Positions 1-14,293 of a stretch of DNA of 64,000 nucleotides are shown piece by piece. A model generated the notes under the pieces. It searched no databases and was not told the origin of the DNA. It saw only the letters and a list, made by a program, of their open reading frames with translations. A program made the translations under genes and the position numbers. Origin of the DNA: Mycobacterium sp. EPa45 (lineage in GTDB: Bacteria; Actinomycetota; Actinomycetes; Mycobacteriales; Mycobacteriaceae); contig NZ_CP011773.1 of the NCBI RefSeq assembly GCF_001021385.1, forward strand, positions 1-64,000. Direction: 5' to 3'. Position 1 is the stretch's first letter. Every line of letters starts with the position of its first letter.

Positions 1-251
1 AAAACTGTTAGCTTCTGCCAAAGCCGTTTCAGACCGAAGCGGCGTGCAAGTACCAAGCGGGGGCACTGGTCGGCCGATAGTCCACACGACACCTGAATTG
101 CGGGGATTAACTGCCGGCCCGCGGCCCTGCGCCGATATGCTTCCAGGCGAGCCGACTGTCCTGTCCACACCTGTGGATAACTATGTGGACAGATCGTTCG
201 TCGACTCGGTTATTGGTTCCTGCCCGACCTTGCGACCAGGGGGATCTGTCG
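1..251. promoter_or_regulatory. dnaA upstream region with DnaA-box-like sites
   Basis: No gene is visible here apart from the dnaA ribosome-binding site. DnaA-box-like 9-mers are seen: tagtccaca at 78-86, ctgtccaca at 161-169, the reverse complement of ttatccaca at 172-180, and the reverse complement of ctgtccaca at 184-192. The last three are packed within about 30 bases. They are placed to allow DnaA to regulate its own gene or to form part of the origin (inference). The neighbouring gene expected to the left, rpmH, is not in the window. Confidence 0.6.
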
Positions 252-1754
252 TTGACCGATGATCCCGGTTCAGCGTTCGCCACGGTGTGGAGCTCGGTTG
301 TCGCCGAGCTCAACGGCGACGGAACTGCGGACTCGCGCCTCAGTAACGGAACTGGCGGCGACGCGCCGCTGACTCCGCAGCAACGCGCATGGCTGAAGTT
401 GGTTCAACCGCTCACCATCGCCGAGGGCTTCGCGCTTCTGTCCGTGCCGAGCAGCTTCGTGCAGAACGAGATCGAACGTCATCTGCGGACCCAGATCGTC
501 GACGCACTGAGCCGCCGGCTCGGGCAGCGGATCGAACTCGGGGTACGAATCGCGCCGCCGGCTCTCGAGGACGATGACGAACCCGCCGCAGCCGAGCCTG
601 CTGTCGTCGACTCCGATCTCGACGAAGTCGACGAAGACCGCGAGGCACTGGCCAGTGCTCACGAGACCTGGCCGAGTTACTTCATCGAGCGGCCCCGCAG
701 TAACCCGTCCGCCGAAGCGCCCGGCATCAGCCTCAACCGCCGCTACACCTTCGACACCTTCGTCATCGGAGCGTCGAACCGGTTCGCCCACGCCGCCGCC
801 CTGGCCATCGCCGAAGCGCCGGCCCGCGCGTACAACCCGTTGTTCATCTGGGGTGAGTCCGGTCTGGGCAAGACGCATCTACTGCATGCCGCCGGCAATT
901 ACGCGCAACGGCTGTTTCCGGGCATGCGGGTGAAATACGTCTCGACCGAAGAGTTCACCAACGACTTCATCAACTCCCTGCGCGACGACCGCAAGGTCGC
1001 GTTCAAGCGCAGCTACCGCGACATCGACGTCCTGCTGGTCGACGACATCCAGTTCATCGAAGGCAAGGAAGGTATCCAGGAAGAGTTCTTCCATACCTTC
1101 AATACGCTGCACAACGCCAACAAGCAGATCGTGATCTCCTCCGACCGGCCGCCCAAACAGCTGGCCACGCTCGAAGACCGACTACGCACCAGGTTCGAGT
1201 GGGGACTGATCACCGACGTTCAGCCGCCCGAGCTGGAAACCCGCATCGCGATCTTGCGTAAGAAGGCGCAGATGGAGCGGCTCGACGTTCCTGATGACGT
1301 CCTGGAACTCATCGCCAGCAGCATCGAGCGCAATATCCGCGAGCTCGAGGGCGCGCTCATCCGGGTCACCGCGTTCGCCTCGCTGAACAAGACGCCGATC
1401 GACAAGTCACTCGCCGAGATCGTTCTGCGCGATCTGATCGCCGACGCAGGCACGATGCAGATCAGCACCGCGGCGATCATGGCCGCAACCGCCGAATACT
1501 TCGACACCACCGTCGAGGAATTGCGCGGGCCCGGCAAGACTCGCGCGCTGGCCCAGTCACGGCAGATCGCCATGTACCTGTGCCGGGAACTCACCGACTT
1601 GTCACTGCCCAAGATCGGGCAGGCCTTTGGCCGCGATCACACCACGGTCATGTACGCCGAGAAGAAGATTCGCGGTGAAATGGCCCATCGGCGTGAGGTG
1701 TTCGATCACGTCAAGGAACTCACCACGCGGATTCGCCAGCGTTCCAAGCGCTGA
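252..1754 (+). CDS. dnaA: Chromosomal replication initiator protein DnaA
   Basis: Binds DnaA boxes at oriC, melts the origin and loads the helicase. With the TTG start at 252 the protein is 500 residues and begins (M)TDDPGS, the typical mycobacterial N-terminus. A purine-rich aggggga ribosome site lies just upstream, while the ATG at 183 would add an atypical 23-residue extension. Domain I is followed by an acidic linker (about residues 100-150). The AAA+ domain shows Walker A GESGLGKT at about 201-208, Walker B LLVDDIQF and sensor [12 protein letters not shown]. The C-terminal domain carries the DNA-binding signature [10 protein letters not shown]. It is followed by the oriC region and then dnaN, the usual actinobacterial arrangement. 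Confidence 0.98.
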   Translation: MTDDPGSAFATVWSSVVAELNGDGTADSRLSNGTGGDAPLTPQQRAWLKLVQPLTIAEGFALLSVPSSFVQNEIERHLRTQIVDALSRRLGQRIELGVRIAPPALEDDDEPAAAEPAVVDSDLDEVDEDREALASAHETWPSYFIERPRSNPSAEAPGISLNRRYTFDTFVIGASNRFAHAAALAIAEAPARAYNPLFIWGESGLGKTHLLHAAGNYAQRLFPGMRVKYVSTEEFTNDFINSLRDDRKVAFKRSYRDIDVLLVDDIQFIEGKEGIQEEFFHTFNTLHNANKQIVISSDRPPKQLATLEDRLRTRFEWGLITDVQPPELETRIAILRKKAQMERLDVPDDVLELIASSIERNIRELEGALIRVTAFASLNKTPIDKSLAEIVLRDLIADAGTMQISTAAIMAATAEYFDTTVEELRGPGKTRALAQSRQIAMYLCRELTDLSLPKIGQAFGRDHTTVMYAEKKIRGEMAHRREVFDHVKELTTRIRQRSKR

Positions 1755-2265
1755 AATCCCTCGTTTCCTGTCGTCTTCGCGAAAAAACTTTGGTCACTGT
1801 CGTACCAGTGGTCACGCAATTGGCTTGTGCACACAGCTGTGGACAAGACCTCACATCACCGTGGAAGTACCGGAATCACAATGAACAACCGGCGGCTGTG
1901 CACACCGCTCCGGTGATTCGTCCACGGTCATGCACAGTTGGTCCACATGGCGTGACAGCACCGGAGCAGGCCATCGGCCAGGTAGTCCACAGGTTGCACA
2001 GGCCCTATTACTATTGCCGTTATCTCTCTTCCATTTTCTTCTTTGAAGACAGGCTTGGGGAGTAGCCCGTTAACAGCACGTCCGGCATCGTCTGGTGGTG
2101 CTCGTGTCACCCCGATCGATTAGCTTTCAAGATGGCGCCCGACGCTCTACGGTTGTTGTTCTGACTGCCGTTCTGCGGCTGTCGCTCACAGATCACGCTC
2201 ATCCGTGCCGCGGCACGCGGTGAACGCTGGTCGGGGTTATCGCGTGATGAAGGGACTATGTAGAC
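1755..2265. other. oriC: Chromosomal replication origin oriC (dnaA-dnaN intergenic)
   Basis: This 511-base gap between dnaA and dnaN has no convincing gene and many DnaA-box-like sequences. They include ttgtgcaca at 1825-1833, tgtggacaa (a perfect reverse-strand TTGTCCACA) at 1838-1846, ctgtgcaca at 1896-1904, tcgtccacg at 1918-1926, tggtccaca at 1939-1947 and tagtccaca at 1983-1991. An AT-richer, pyrimidine-rich stretch at about 2004-2048 is a candidate unwinding element. Mycobacterial origins are known to lie in this interval. The assignment of individual boxes and of the unwinding element is inference. Confidence 0.9.
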
Positions 2266-3453
2266 GTGGCAACGACGACGGTTGGCTCCGACCTGAAGTT
2301 CCGCCTGGTGCGGGAGGACTTCGCCGACGCGGTGGCCTGGGTTGCCCGTAACCTTCCGACCCGGCCGACGGTGCCGGTGCTGGCAGGCGTGTTGCTCACC
2401 GGCACCGACGAGGGCCTGGTCATCTCCGGCTTCGATTACGAAGTGTCGGCCGAAGTGCGCGTTCCCGCCGAAATAGCTTCTCCTGGAAGCGTTTTGGTCT
2501 CCGGCCGGTTGTTGTCCGACATCACCAGGGCACTGCCGGCCAAGCCTGTCGACGTCAGCGCCGAAGGCACCCGGGTGGCGCTGAGCTGCGGCAGTGCGCG
2601 ATTCTCGCTGCCCACCATGGCGGTCGAGGACTATCCGGCGCTGCCGGAATTGCCGGAGGAAACCGGTGTGATCTCCGCCGATCTGTTCGGTGAGGCGATC
2701 GGCCAGGTGGCCGTGGCCGCCGGCCGCGACGACACGTTGCCGATGCTCACCGGTATCCGCGTGGAGATTTCCGGTGAGACAGTGGTTTTGGCGGCCACCG
2801 ACCGGTTCCGGTTGGCCGTGCGTGAACTGACCTGGTCGACGTCCTCCCCCAGCTTGGAAGCCGCGGTGCTGGTGCCGGCCAAGACGCTGGCCGAAGCAGC
2901 CAAGGCCGGAACCTCCGGTTCCGAGGTGCACTTGGCGCTGGGGGCCGGATCGGCGGTCGGCAAGGAAGGCCTGCTCGGAATTCGCAGCGGCGGCAAGCGC
3001 AGCACCACCCGCCTGCTCGACGCCGAGTTCCCGAAGTTCCGCCAGCTGCTGCCTGCCGAGCACACCGCCGTGGCGACCATCGGCGTCGGCGAGTTGACGG
3101 ATGCCATCAAACGCGTCGCCCTCGTCGCCGACCGTGGGGCCCAGGTCAGGATGGAATTCGGAGACGGGGTGCTGCATCTGTCGGCCGGTGCCGACGATGT
3201 CGGTCGCGCCGAAGAGGACCTGCCCGTGGAATTCGCAGGTGAGCCACTGACCATCGCGTTCAACCCCACCTACCTGACGGACGGCCTGGGCTCGCTGCAT
3301 TCGGACCGGGTGACATTCGGTTTCACCACACCCAGCCGGCCGGCGGTGTTGCGGCCCGCCGATGGGGAACAGCAGGTGGATGGCACCGGACCGTTCCCCG
3401 CCGCTGCGACCGACTACGTATATCTGTTGATGCCGGTCCGGCTTCCCGGCTGA
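2266..3453 (+). CDS. dnaN: DNA polymerase III subunit beta (sliding clamp)
   Basis: Ring-shaped processivity clamp that tethers the replicative polymerase to DNA. At 395 residues it has family length, with the three repeated clamp folds spread over the chain. Recognisable stretches include [16 protein letters not shown] near the N-terminus, [10 protein letters not shown] in the middle and the C-terminal [12 protein letters not shown], which forms the partner-binding pocket region. The GTG start at 2266 gives (M)[11 protein letters not shown], matching mycobacterial homologues. It lies directly downstream of oriC and 27 bases before gnd, so co-transcription of dnaN-gnd-recF is likely. Confidence 0.97.
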   Translation: MATTTVGSDLKFRLVREDFADAVAWVARNLPTRPTVPVLAGVLLTGTDEGLVISGFDYEVSAEVRVPAEIASPGSVLVSGRLLSDITRALPAKPVDVSAEGTRVALSCGSARFSLPTMAVEDYPALPELPEETGVISADLFGEAIGQVAVAAGRDDTLPMLTGIRVEISGETVVLAATDRFRLAVRELTWSTSSPSLEAAVLVPAKTLAEAAKAGTSGSEVHLALGAGSAVGKEGLLGIRSGGKRSTTRLLDAEFPKFRQLLPAEHTAVATIGVGELTDAIKRVALVADRGAQVRMEFGDGVLHLSAGADDVGRAEEDLPVEFAGEPLTIAFNPTYLTDGLGSLHSDRVTFGFTTPSRPAVLRPADGEQQVDGTGPFPAAATDYVYLLMPVRLPG

Positions 3454-3480
3454 CCGGGTCCCCTGACTAGAGAGGCAGTC

Positions 3481-4374
3481 ATGCAGCTGGGTTTGGTCGG
3501 TCTCGGCAAGATGGGTTTCAACATGCGCCAGCGGTTGCGCGAGGGCGGCCATGACGTCATCGGGTACGACCCCAGACCCGAGGTGAGCGATGTCCCGACG
3601 CTGGCCGCACTGGCCGAGGCGCTCGCCGCTCCGCGTGTGGTGTGGGTGATGGTGCCGTCGGGACCCATCACCGATGACACGATCAGCTCGCTGGCCGAGG
3701 TCCTCAGCCCCGGCGACCTGGTCGTCGACGGCGGCAACTCCAAGTACACCGAAGATGGCCCGCACGCTGAACTGCTTGCCGCAAAAGGAATTTCGTTCGT
3801 CGACGCCGGTGTTTCCGGCGGTATCTGGGGTCTGGAAGAAGGCTATGGCCTGATGGTCGGTGGCAGTGACGCCGACGTCGCCCGGGTGATGCCGATCTTC
3901 GACACGCTGCGACCGGCTGGAGAGCTGGCCGACGGTTTCGTACACGCCGGCCCGGTCGGTGCGGGTCACTACGCCAAGATGGTGCACAACGGAATCGAGT
4001 ACGGCCTGATGATGGCCTACGCCGAAGGCTACGAGTTGCTGGCTGCCGAGCCCTTGATCACCGACACGCAGGCCGTGATCCAGGCGTGGACGAACGGTAC
4101 CGTCGTGCGGTCGTGGTTGCAGCAACTGCTGGCCAAGGCGCTGAAGGAAGATCCCGCATTCGACGCGATCTCGGGATACACGGAGGATTCCGGCGAGGGT
4201 CGTTGGACGGTCGAGGAGGCGATCCGTCATCGGGTGCCGATGCCGGTGATCGCAGCATCCTTGTTCGCACGTTTCGCGTCGCGGCAAGAAGACTCGCCAA
4301 CGATGAAAGCCGTTTCGGCGCTGCGTAATCAATTCGGCGGGCACGCGGTCAAGCGAGTCTCGGTATCGGGATAA
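3481..4374 (+). CDS. gnd: 6-phosphogluconate dehydrogenase, decarboxylating (short NAD-type)
   Basis: Converts 6-phosphogluconate to ribulose 5-phosphate and CO2 in the pentose phosphate pathway. An N-terminal Rossmann fold shows GLGKMG at residues 7-12. The substrate signature VVDGGNSKYT and the catalytic-lysine region HYAKMVHNGIEYG follow. At 297 residues it belongs to the short subfamily rather than the roughly 470-residue form. An Asp (YDPRPE) at the end of the second strand suggests NAD+ preference (inference). The ATG at 3481 follows an agaggcag ribosome site. A gnd gene between dnaN and recF is a feature of M. smegmatis-like genomes. Confidence 0.93.
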   Translation: MQLGLVGLGKMGFNMRQRLREGGHDVIGYDPRPEVSDVPTLAALAEALAAPRVVWVMVPSGPITDDTISSLAEVLSPGDLVVDGGNSKYTEDGPHAELLAAKGISFVDAGVSGGIWGLEEGYGLMVGGSDADVARVMPIFDTLRPAGELADGFVHAGPVGAGHYAKMVHNGIEYGLMMAYAEGYELLAAEPLITDTQAVIQAWTNGTVVRSWLQQLLAKALKEDPAFDAISGYTEDSGEGRWTVEEAIRHRVPMPVIAASLFARFASRQEDSPTMKAVSALRNQFGGHAVKRVSVSG

Positions 4375-4383
4375 CCAGCGTCG

Positions 4384-5535
4384 ATGTATGTCCGGCACCT
4401 GGCGCTCCGCGACTTCCGGTCGTGGGAAACCGTCGATCTCGAATTGGCGCCGGGCCGAACGGTATTCGTCGGACCCAATGGTTTCGGGAAGACCAATCTT
4501 GTTGAGGCACTGTGGTATTGCGCGACTCTCGGATCCCACCGGGTCGCCACCGACGCCCCGCTGATCCGGGCCGGGGCCGAGCGTGCGGTCGTGTCGGCCA
4601 TCGTCGTCAACGAGGGCCGGGAACTGGCCGTCGATCTCGAGATCGCGGCGGGACGGGCCAACAAGGCGCGGTTGAACCGCTCCCCGGTCCGTAGCACCCG
4701 CGAAATTCTCGGTGCGGTGCGCGCAGTGCTGTTCGCGCCGGAGGATCTTGCCCTGGTCCGCGGCGACCCCGGCGAACGACGTCGCTACCTCGACGAGCTC
4801 GCCTCTGTCCGCCGCCCGCGGGTAGCCGCGATCCGCGCCGACTACGACAAAGTACTCAAGCAGCGCACCGCCTTGTTGAAATCTGCTGCGGGAGCACGGT
4901 TCCGGGGCGATTCCGGTGTTCTGGAAACCCTTGACGTGTGGGACGGTCACCTGGCTGCGCACGGCGCGCAGTTGATGGCAGCCCGAATCGAGCTGACCAA
5001 CCTCCTGGCACCCGAGGTGGAAAAGGCCTATCAACTGCTCGCGCCGGCGTCGCGTCCCGCGGCAATCGGCTACCGCAGCAGCGTCCTCGACGGACCGGAC
5101 ACCGCTTACGACGTCGAGTATCTGGAAGCTGCGCTGCTGGCCGGGCTGGCGGCGCGGCGCAATGCCGAATTGGAACGCGGTATGTGTCTCGTCGGGCCGC
5201 ACCGCGACGACCTGGATCTGCGACTCGGCGACCAGCCGGCCAAAGGTTTCGCCAGCCACGGCGAATCCTGGTCTATGGCACTGGCATTGCGACTGGCTTC
5301 ATATGAACTACTGCGCACCGAGGGCAGTGAACCGGTGCTGATTCTCGACGACGTGTTCGCCGAACTGGACAACTCACGCCGCCGTGCGCTGGCCGGTGTG
5401 GCGGCCGACGCCGAGCAGGTGCTGATCACCGCGGCCGTCGGTGAAGACATCCCGGCGGACTGGGATGCCACCCGCATCGGCATTTCGTTACGTGACGGCG
5501 ACGACGGCAGGATGTCGGAGGTGGTGTCACCGTGA
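4384..5535 (+). CDS. recF: DNA replication and repair protein RecF
   Basis: SMC-like ATPase that helps load RecA at single-strand gaps. The 383-residue protein starts [14 protein letters not shown]. It has Walker A GPNGFGKT at residues 30-37, a central arm region, the ABC-type signature zone near [14 protein letters not shown], and Walker [12 protein letters not shown] close to the C-terminus. The ATG at 4384 lies 10 bases after the gnd stop. Its stop overlaps the next start (GTGA at 5532-5535), so the DUF721 gene is translationally coupled. Confidence 0.97.
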   Translation: MYVRHLALRDFRSWETVDLELAPGRTVFVGPNGFGKTNLVEALWYCATLGSHRVATDAPLIRAGAERAVVSAIVVNEGRELAVDLEIAAGRANKARLNRSPVRSTREILGAVRAVLFAPEDLALVRGDPGERRRYLDELASVRRPRVAAIRADYDKVLKQRTALLKSAAGARFRGDSGVLETLDVWDGHLAAHGAQLMAARIELTNLLAPEVEKAYQLLAPASRPAAIGYRSSVLDGPDTAYDVEYLEAALLAGLAARRNAELERGMCLVGPHRDDLDLRLGDQPAKGFASHGESWSMALALRLASYELLRTEGSEPVLILDDVFAELDNSRRRALAGVAADAEQVLITAAVGEDIPADWDATRIGISLRDGDDGRMSEVVSP

Positions 5536-6104
5536 CCGATCCGCAGGACGACGCAGCGGAGCCGGCCGGTCCGCCCGAGCATCTCGCGAACCTTGCCGGC
5601 ATGGACCTGGTGCGGCGTGCTCTGGAGGAAGCCCGCGGCGCGGCTCGCAGCCAGGGCAAGGAAGTCGGCCGTGGCCGACGCTCCCCCGGCGCCCGCCGCA
5701 GTGCCGAGCGGGACGGCCGCCGCCGCTGGTCGGGACCCGGGCCGGACGGCCGCGACCCGCAGCCTCTCGGAACGGTTGCCAGCGAACTGGCCAAGTCGCG
5801 CGGGTGGACACCCAAGGTCGCCGAAGGCGCAGTGTTCGCGCAGTGGGCGACAGTGGTCGGCGAGCAGATCGCCGAGCATGCCGAACCGACGGCGCTGCGT
5901 GACGGCGTCCTGAGCGTGACGGCGGAATCGACCGCCTGGGCGACGCAGTTGCGGATGGTGCAGTCACAGCTTCTGGCCAAGATCGCCGCCGCCGTCGGCG
6001 ACGGCGTGGTGAAGTCACTGAAGATCACCGGACCGGTCGCTCCGTCGTGGCGGAAGGGCAGGCTGCACATCTCCGGGCGCGGACCTCGGGACACCTACGG
6101 GTGA
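5532..6104 (+). CDS. DUF721 family protein (RecF-GyrB intervening protein)
   Basis: Conserved actinobacterial protein of 190 residues with no established biochemical role. The first 75 residues or so are charged, Arg/Gly/Pro-rich and probably disordered. The C-terminal half holds the conserved DUF721 region ([10 protein letters not shown] through [11 protein letters not shown] and the final [10 protein letters not shown]). The GTG start overlaps the recF stop by four bases. The constant position between recF and gyrB suggests a role linked to DNA replication or repair (inference). No transmembrane segment or signal peptide is seen. Confidence 0.9.
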   Translation: MTDPQDDAAEPAGPPEHLANLAGMDLVRRALEEARGAARSQGKEVGRGRRSPGARRSAERDGRRRWSGPGPDGRDPQPLGTVASELAKSRGWTPKVAEGAVFAQWATVVGEQIAEHAEPTALRDGVLSVTAESTAWATQLRMVQSQLLAKIAAAVGDGVVKSLKITGPVAPSWRKGRLHISGRGPRDTYG

Positions 6105-6287
6105 GGTCGCTACCACAGTCGGCTGACAGCCACGAGACGCTCGCCTATTAGCCCGTCAAGCGTCATCACGTATACCGATCCGAGAAATTCCGTGCACGGC
6201 GCAACTAGGTGTGTAGAAACGCCGCCGCAGAATCGGTCCGGAACGCACTTACCGGTAGACTGAACCAGACCCGCGCGCGGTCGGTGA

Positions 6288-8339
<2,052 letters not shown>

Positions 8340-8377
8340 TGAAGTGCCCCCCTTCGTAGGGATAAAAGAGGAACCAC

Positions 8378-10909
<2,532 letters not shown>

Positions 10910-10932
10910 ACGCGGCGGGCGACAGGTTAGGA

Positions 10933-11829
10933 GTGGCGGTGAGCGCACCGAACGAGCCGGGCCAACCCGGACCGGGCGAGGGCCCGGGCAACGGGAACGG
11001 CTCGGCCGACCGGGCCGGTACCCGACCGGGTCCTGGCGGCGGGTCCGGCGAGGCCCCGCCGTGGCAGCGCGGCGCCACGCGTGCGCGGCAGGGTGGCGCA
11101 CCTCAGCGACCGGCGGCGGAGGGACAGCCTCGGCAGGCGCCGCCGGCGGGTCCACCGCCGAATATCGAGCAGCGGGTGAACCGGTTCATCAGCGGCACGG
11201 CCGCCCCCGATCTGTCCGGCGCGGGCGGTCCGCAGCAGGAGCAGCGGCCCGAGCCGCAGCCCAACCGACCCGAGCCTCGTCCCGAAGTCAGGCCTGAGCC
11301 CCGCACCGAGGGCGCCCGCCCGGAGAGCTACGGCAGTGAGTTGCCGGACCTGTCGGGGTCAGCCCCGCCGAAGCCCGTTGCGCAGCAACGCAAACCGGCT
11401 TCGGAGGCGCCGGCGCGACCGGTCGGCCCGACCGCCCGAATTCAGGCCGCTGCGGGTCGCTCGCGCGGGCCGGTGCGGGCGAGCATGCAGATCCGCCACA
11501 TCGACCCGTGGAGTGCGCTGAAGGTGTCGCTGCTGCTGTCGGTGGCGCTGTTCTTCGTGTGGATGATCGCCGTGGCGTTCCTGTATCTGGTGCTGGGCGG
11601 TATGGGCGTGTGGAGCAAGCTGAACAGCAACGTCGGTGACCTGTTGACAGCCACCAGCGGGGGCGGCGGTGAGCTGGTGTCCAGCGGGACGATCTTCGGC
11701 GGCGCGGCGCTGATCGGTCTGGTGAACATCGTGCTGCTGACGGCGATGGCCACTGTCGGAGCATTCATCTACAACCTCAGCACCGACATCGTCGGCGGTA
11801 TCGAGGTCACACTGGCCGACCGCGACTAG
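10933..11829 (+). CDS. DUF3566 transmembrane protein (Rv0007-like)
   Basis: Conserved actinobacterial membrane protein of 298 residues, function unknown. Residues 1 to about 170 are Pro/Gly/Arg/Gln-rich low-complexity sequence, probably disordered and cytoplasmic. The C-terminal DUF3566 region begins near [15 protein letters not shown] and holds two hydrophobic helices (around [15 protein letters not shown] and [14 protein letters not shown]). It ends IEVTLADRD. The GTG at 10933 was chosen because ggttaggag precedes it; a second GTG at 10939 is possible. It sits 24 bases after gyrA and before tRNA-Ile, as in M. tuberculosis. Confidence 0.9.
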   Translation: MAVSAPNEPGQPGPGEGPGNGNGSADRAGTRPGPGGGSGEAPPWQRGATRARQGGAPQRPAAEGQPRQAPPAGPPPNIEQRVNRFISGTAAPDLSGAGGPQQEQRPEPQPNRPEPRPEVRPEPRTEGARPESYGSELPDLSGSAPPKPVAQQRKPASEAPARPVGPTARIQAAAGRSRGPVRASMQIRHIDPWSALKVSLLLSVALFFVWMIAVAFLYLVLGGMGVWSKLNSNVGDLLTATSGGGGELVSSGTIFGGAALIGLVNIVLLTAMATVGAFIYNLSTDIVGGIEVTLADRD

Positions 11830-11898
11830 CGACCGTTGACCGGTTTGGGCGCAGTGCCTCGCGTGCGGTAATCTCGTCGCTCGGTCGTATGTGAGTAC

Positions 11899-11972
11899 GG
11901 GCCTATAGCTCAGGCGGTTAGAGCGCTTCGCTGATAACGAAGAGGTCGGAGGTTCGAGTCCTCCTAGGCCCA
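11899..11972 (+). tRNA. tRNA-Ile (anticodon GAT)
   Basis: A 74-base cloverleaf. The acceptor stem gggccta pairs with taggccc. The D arm contains agctcaggcggttagagc, the anticodon arm is cttcgctgataacgaag with GAT in the loop, and the T arm is ggaggttcgagtcctcc. CCA is not encoded. It follows the DUF3566 gene and precedes tRNA-Ala, the standard mycobacterial arrangement. Confidence 0.97.
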
Positions 11973-12001
11973 CGATGTCCTGGTCATCGGGAAGGGCGCC
12001 C

Positions 12002-12115
12002 GTGCGGATTGCACTGCTGTTGGTGGCGGCGTTCTTTGTGGGCGCGGCGATCATCCGAAGCCGCCGCAGCGCAATCTGGCACACCCTCGACGACCGCGGC
12101 ACCGCGGGGCCTTAG
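12002..12115 (+). CDS. DLW-39-family-like small protein
   Basis: A 37-residue reading frame between tRNA-Ile and tRNA-Ala. It starts at GTG 12002 behind gggaaggg and ends at a TAG that lies inside the tRNA-Ala gene. It encodes a hydrophobic helix (IALLLVAAFFVGAAII), then a basic patch and an IWHTLDD motif. Tiny actinobacterial DLW-39 proteins with a TM-like N-terminus and a conserved Asp-Leu-Trp motif are known at this position (recalled). Here the motif is diverged, with Ile-Trp instead of Leu-Trp. An in-frame ATG at 11975 would give 46 residues. Function unknown. Confidence 0.65.
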   Translation: MRIALLLVAAFFVGAAIIRSRRSAIWHTLDDRGTAGP

Positions 12116-12178
12116 CTCAGTTGGTAGAGCGCTGCCTTTGCAAGGCAGATGTCAGGAGTTCGAATCTCCTAGGCTCCA
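12106..12178 (+). tRNA. tRNA-Ala (anticodon TGC)
   Basis: A 73-base cloverleaf. The acceptor stem ggggcct pairs with aggctcc through one G-T wobble. The D arm contains agctcagttggtagagc, the anticodon stem-loop ctgcctttgcaaggcag carries TGC, and the T arm is aggagttcgaatctcct. CCA is not encoded. The first ten bases overlap the end of the small DLW-39-like reading frame. Confidence 0.97.
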
Positions 12179-12197
12179 CAGAGACGGCGGGCGAACC

Positions 12198-12338
12198 TCA
12201 GGCCGGAATCGCCGTACGTTGCGGCAACGTCTTCTTGCATCGGCGACAGGTGAATGTCGCCCGCGAGGCGAAGATCTTCTGCGCATGATTGCAGATGCCG
12301 CACTTGACGTGCCGGCGAGATAGCCACCCCCAAGTCAT
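12198..12338 (-). CDS. Putative small zinc-ribbon protein
   Basis: A 46-residue leftward reading frame not previously named to my knowledge. It begins MTWGWLSRRHVKCGICNH and contains two Cys pairs, CGIC (residues 13-16) and CRRC (31-34), 14 residues apart. It is strongly basic and ends LPQRTAIPA. The CxxC-x14-CxxC layout is what a minimal zinc ribbon needs. Only a weak purine stretch precedes the ATG, so expression is uncertain. It lies between tRNA-Ala and the mce operon on the opposite strand. The paired CxxC pattern would be unusual for a chance frame. Confidence 0.5.
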   Translation of the reverse strand: MTWGWLSRRHVKCGICNHAQKIFASRATFTCRRCKKTLPQRTAIPA

Positions 12339-12679
12339 TCCGACATCATGCACCACCGACAGCGTCCTCACAGGCAAGATTCAGCAAACGTCAGATTTGA
12401 GCATTTGATCTTTCAGCAAACGCCCATTGCTGTCGTTGCGCCACGGGTTGGACCTTGCGGGCCGTCAATTTGACCTCGGAATAATCCGGCTCGCAGCGCG
12501 GCCCGGCGTGCTGAACACAGGAACCTCGGCGAAATCGCTGCGATCGTGCCCGCGCCCGGCAGCCACGTTCTTCAGTCCTTCGACGAAGTGACCTTCGACC
12601 CCTCCGGCACCGCTCTTTGCTGCATAGCGTAAATCGCTGAGATGCCGCAGACCGTCGGCAACCGGCCAGGGGGTCCGTC
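12339..12679. other. Intergenic region upstream of the mce operon
   Basis: A 341-base stretch with no convincing gene. It contains a short direct repeat, cagcaaacg, twice at about 12382-12420 around an AT-richer patch. A TTGACC hexamer lies at 12470-12475, but no well-spaced -10 was recognised. It must hold the promoter of the mce operon starting at 12680 and perhaps that of the zinc-ribbon frame. No operator palindrome was recognised. Confidence 0.5.
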
Positions 12680-13447
12680 GTGGTGTCAGCCGACAGTGTT
12701 CTGAAACCTATCCGGTCGGTCGGCGACTTCTATGCCATCGCACTGGATGCGCTCGTCGCGATGTTCAAGCCCCCGTTCGCCTGGCGAGAGTTCGTCCTGC
12801 AGACCTGGTTCGTGGCACGCGTGGCAGTGGGCCCGACCCTGCTGCTGGCCATCCCGTTCACCGTCCTCGTCGTCTTCACCATCAACGTCTTGCTGACCGA
12901 GTTCGGCGCCACCGACTTCTCCGGAACCGGGGCGGCCACCGCTGCGGTCACCGAGATCGGGCCGATAGTCACCGTCCTCGTCGTCGCGGGCACCGGAGCG
13001 ACGGCGATGTGCGCGGACCTGGGGGCCCGCACCATCCGCGACGAGCTCGACGCGCTGCGGGTCATGGGTGTCGACCCGGTGCATCGCCTGGTGGTGCCGC
13101 GGGTGCTGGCGGCCACCGTCGTCGCCGTCTCGCTGGTGTCGTTGGTGACCTTCGTCGGGCTGGTTGGCTCCTTCAGTTTCGCGGTGTTCGTTCAGCACGT
13201 CACCCCGGGTGCATTCGCCGCGGGCCTCACGTTGTTCACCGGGCTGCCGGACATCATCCTGGGTGTGGTCAAGGGCGCGTTGTTCGGCATGGCAGCGGCA
13301 TTGATCGCCTGCTACAAGGGCATGTCGGTCCGGCGAGGACCGCAGGGAGTCGGCAATGCGGTCAACGAGACCGTCGTCTACTCGTTCGTGGCGCTCTTCG
13401 TGATCAACATCGTCGCGACCGCCGTCTACTACACGAGCGCGAAATGA
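12680..13447 (+). CDS. yrbEA: YrbE-family ABC permease, first subunit of mce operon
   Basis: MlaE/YrbE-type inner-membrane permease of a Mce lipid-import complex, 255 residues with five to six hydrophobic segments. The family core is seen at GATAMCADLGARTIRDELDAL, with the conserved acidic loop followed by RVMGVDPVHRLVVPR. The GTG at 12680 was used as the start; a second GTG follows at 12683. It overlaps the next gene by four bases (ATGA at 13444-13447). It presumably forms a heterodimer with the second YrbE and uses a separately encoded MceG ATPase, which is not in this window. Confidence 0.92.
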   Translation: MVSADSVLKPIRSVGDFYAIALDALVAMFKPPFAWREFVLQTWFVARVAVGPTLLLAIPFTVLVVFTINVLLTEFGATDFSGTGAATAAVTEIGPIVTVLVVAGTGATAMCADLGARTIRDELDALRVMGVDPVHRLVVPRVLAATVVAVSLVSLVTFVGLVGSFSFAVFVQHVTPGAFAAGLTLFTGLPDIILGVVKGALFGMAAALIACYKGMSVRRGPQGVGNAVNETVVYSFVALFVINIVATAVYYTSAK

Positions 13448-14289
13448 CGGCGATCCCAGAGCATTCCGGATGGTCGGCCGCAATCGACGGCGTGGTCGGC
13501 GGCTGGAACCGAATCGGTGTCCAGATCAAGTTCAACGCCCGATCCATCCGTGAGATGGGCATAGCCGTCACCCGGTACCGAACCGAAATCCTGCGGCTCA
13601 TCGCGCAAATGAGTTTGGGTACCGGGGCATTGGCGCTCATCGGCGGCACCGTGGTGGTCGTCGGCTTCCTCACCCTGACCACCGGCGCGGTGATCGCGGT
13701 GCAGGGGTACAACGAACTCTCGGGCATCGGCGTGGAGGCCATGACGGGATTCATCTCGGCTTACGTCAACGTCCGCATCATCTCCCCCGCCGTAGCCGGA
13801 ATCGGGTTGGCCGCCACGATCGGTGCGGGCGCGACCGCCCAACTGGGCGCAATGCGCATCGCCGACGAGATCGACGCGCTCGAGGTCATGGCGGTCCGGT
13901 CGGTCGCCTATCTGGTGTCCACCCGAGTGATCGCCGGAGTGGTCGTGGTGATCCCGCTGTACTGCGTCGCGATGGTATGTGCCTTTCTGGCGGCCCGCTT
14001 CGGCACAACCGGGTTCTACGGGCAGTCCACCGGCGTCTACGACCACTACTTCAACACCTTCCTCAACTCGACCGACCTGCTCTGGTCGTTCTTCACCGTC
14101 GTGCTGATGGGCATCGCCGTCATGCTGGTGCACACCTACTACGGATACACAGCCACCGGTGGACCCGCGGGAGTCGGCGAGGCTGTCGGCCACAGCGTGC
14201 GCACGTCGCTGATCGTCCTGACGCTGCTGCTGCTGGCGGTCGCCATGTCCGTCTACGGACAATCCGGCAACTTCCACCTCTCCGGGTAG
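13444..14289 (+). CDS. yrbEB: YrbE-family ABC permease, second subunit of mce operon
   Basis: Second MlaE/YrbE permease, 281 residues from the ATG at 13444, which overlaps the preceding stop. Longer in-frame extensions into yrbEA are rejected because this ATG gives the usual length and coupling. It shows the hydrophobic segments and the family motif AQLGAMRIADEIDALEVMAVRSVAYLVSTR. The C-terminus contains the conserved GPAGVGEAVGHSVRTS stretch before a final hydrophobic helix. It should pair with the first YrbE as the membrane channel of the Mce transporter. Confidence 0.92.
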   Translation: MTAIPEHSGWSAAIDGVVGGWNRIGVQIKFNARSIREMGIAVTRYRTEILRLIAQMSLGTGALALIGGTVVVVGFLTLTTGAVIAVQGYNELSGIGVEAMTGFISAYVNVRIISPAVAGIGLAATIGAGATAQLGAMRIADEIDALEVMAVRSVAYLVSTRVIAGVVVVIPLYCVAMVCAFLAARFGTTGFYGQSTGVYDHYFNTFLNSTDLLWSFFTVVLMGIAVMLVHTYYGYTATGGPAGVGEAVGHSVRTSLIVLTLLLLAVAMSVYGQSGNFHLSG

Positions 14290-14293
14290 TGCC

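Noticed and set aside
2107-5259. A very long (about 1050-residue) leftward open frame across dnaN, gnd and recF
   Set aside because: It lies opposite well-supported genes in a GC-rich genome, where long antisense frames are common. Its translation is a low-complexity, Arg/Gly/Gln/His-rich mix with no recognised domain.
12106-12178. tRNA-Ala as attachment site of an integrated element
   Set aside because: No integrase gene is nearby, and no duplicated tRNA end was noticed by eye, so the mce operon is not claimed as a classical integrative element.
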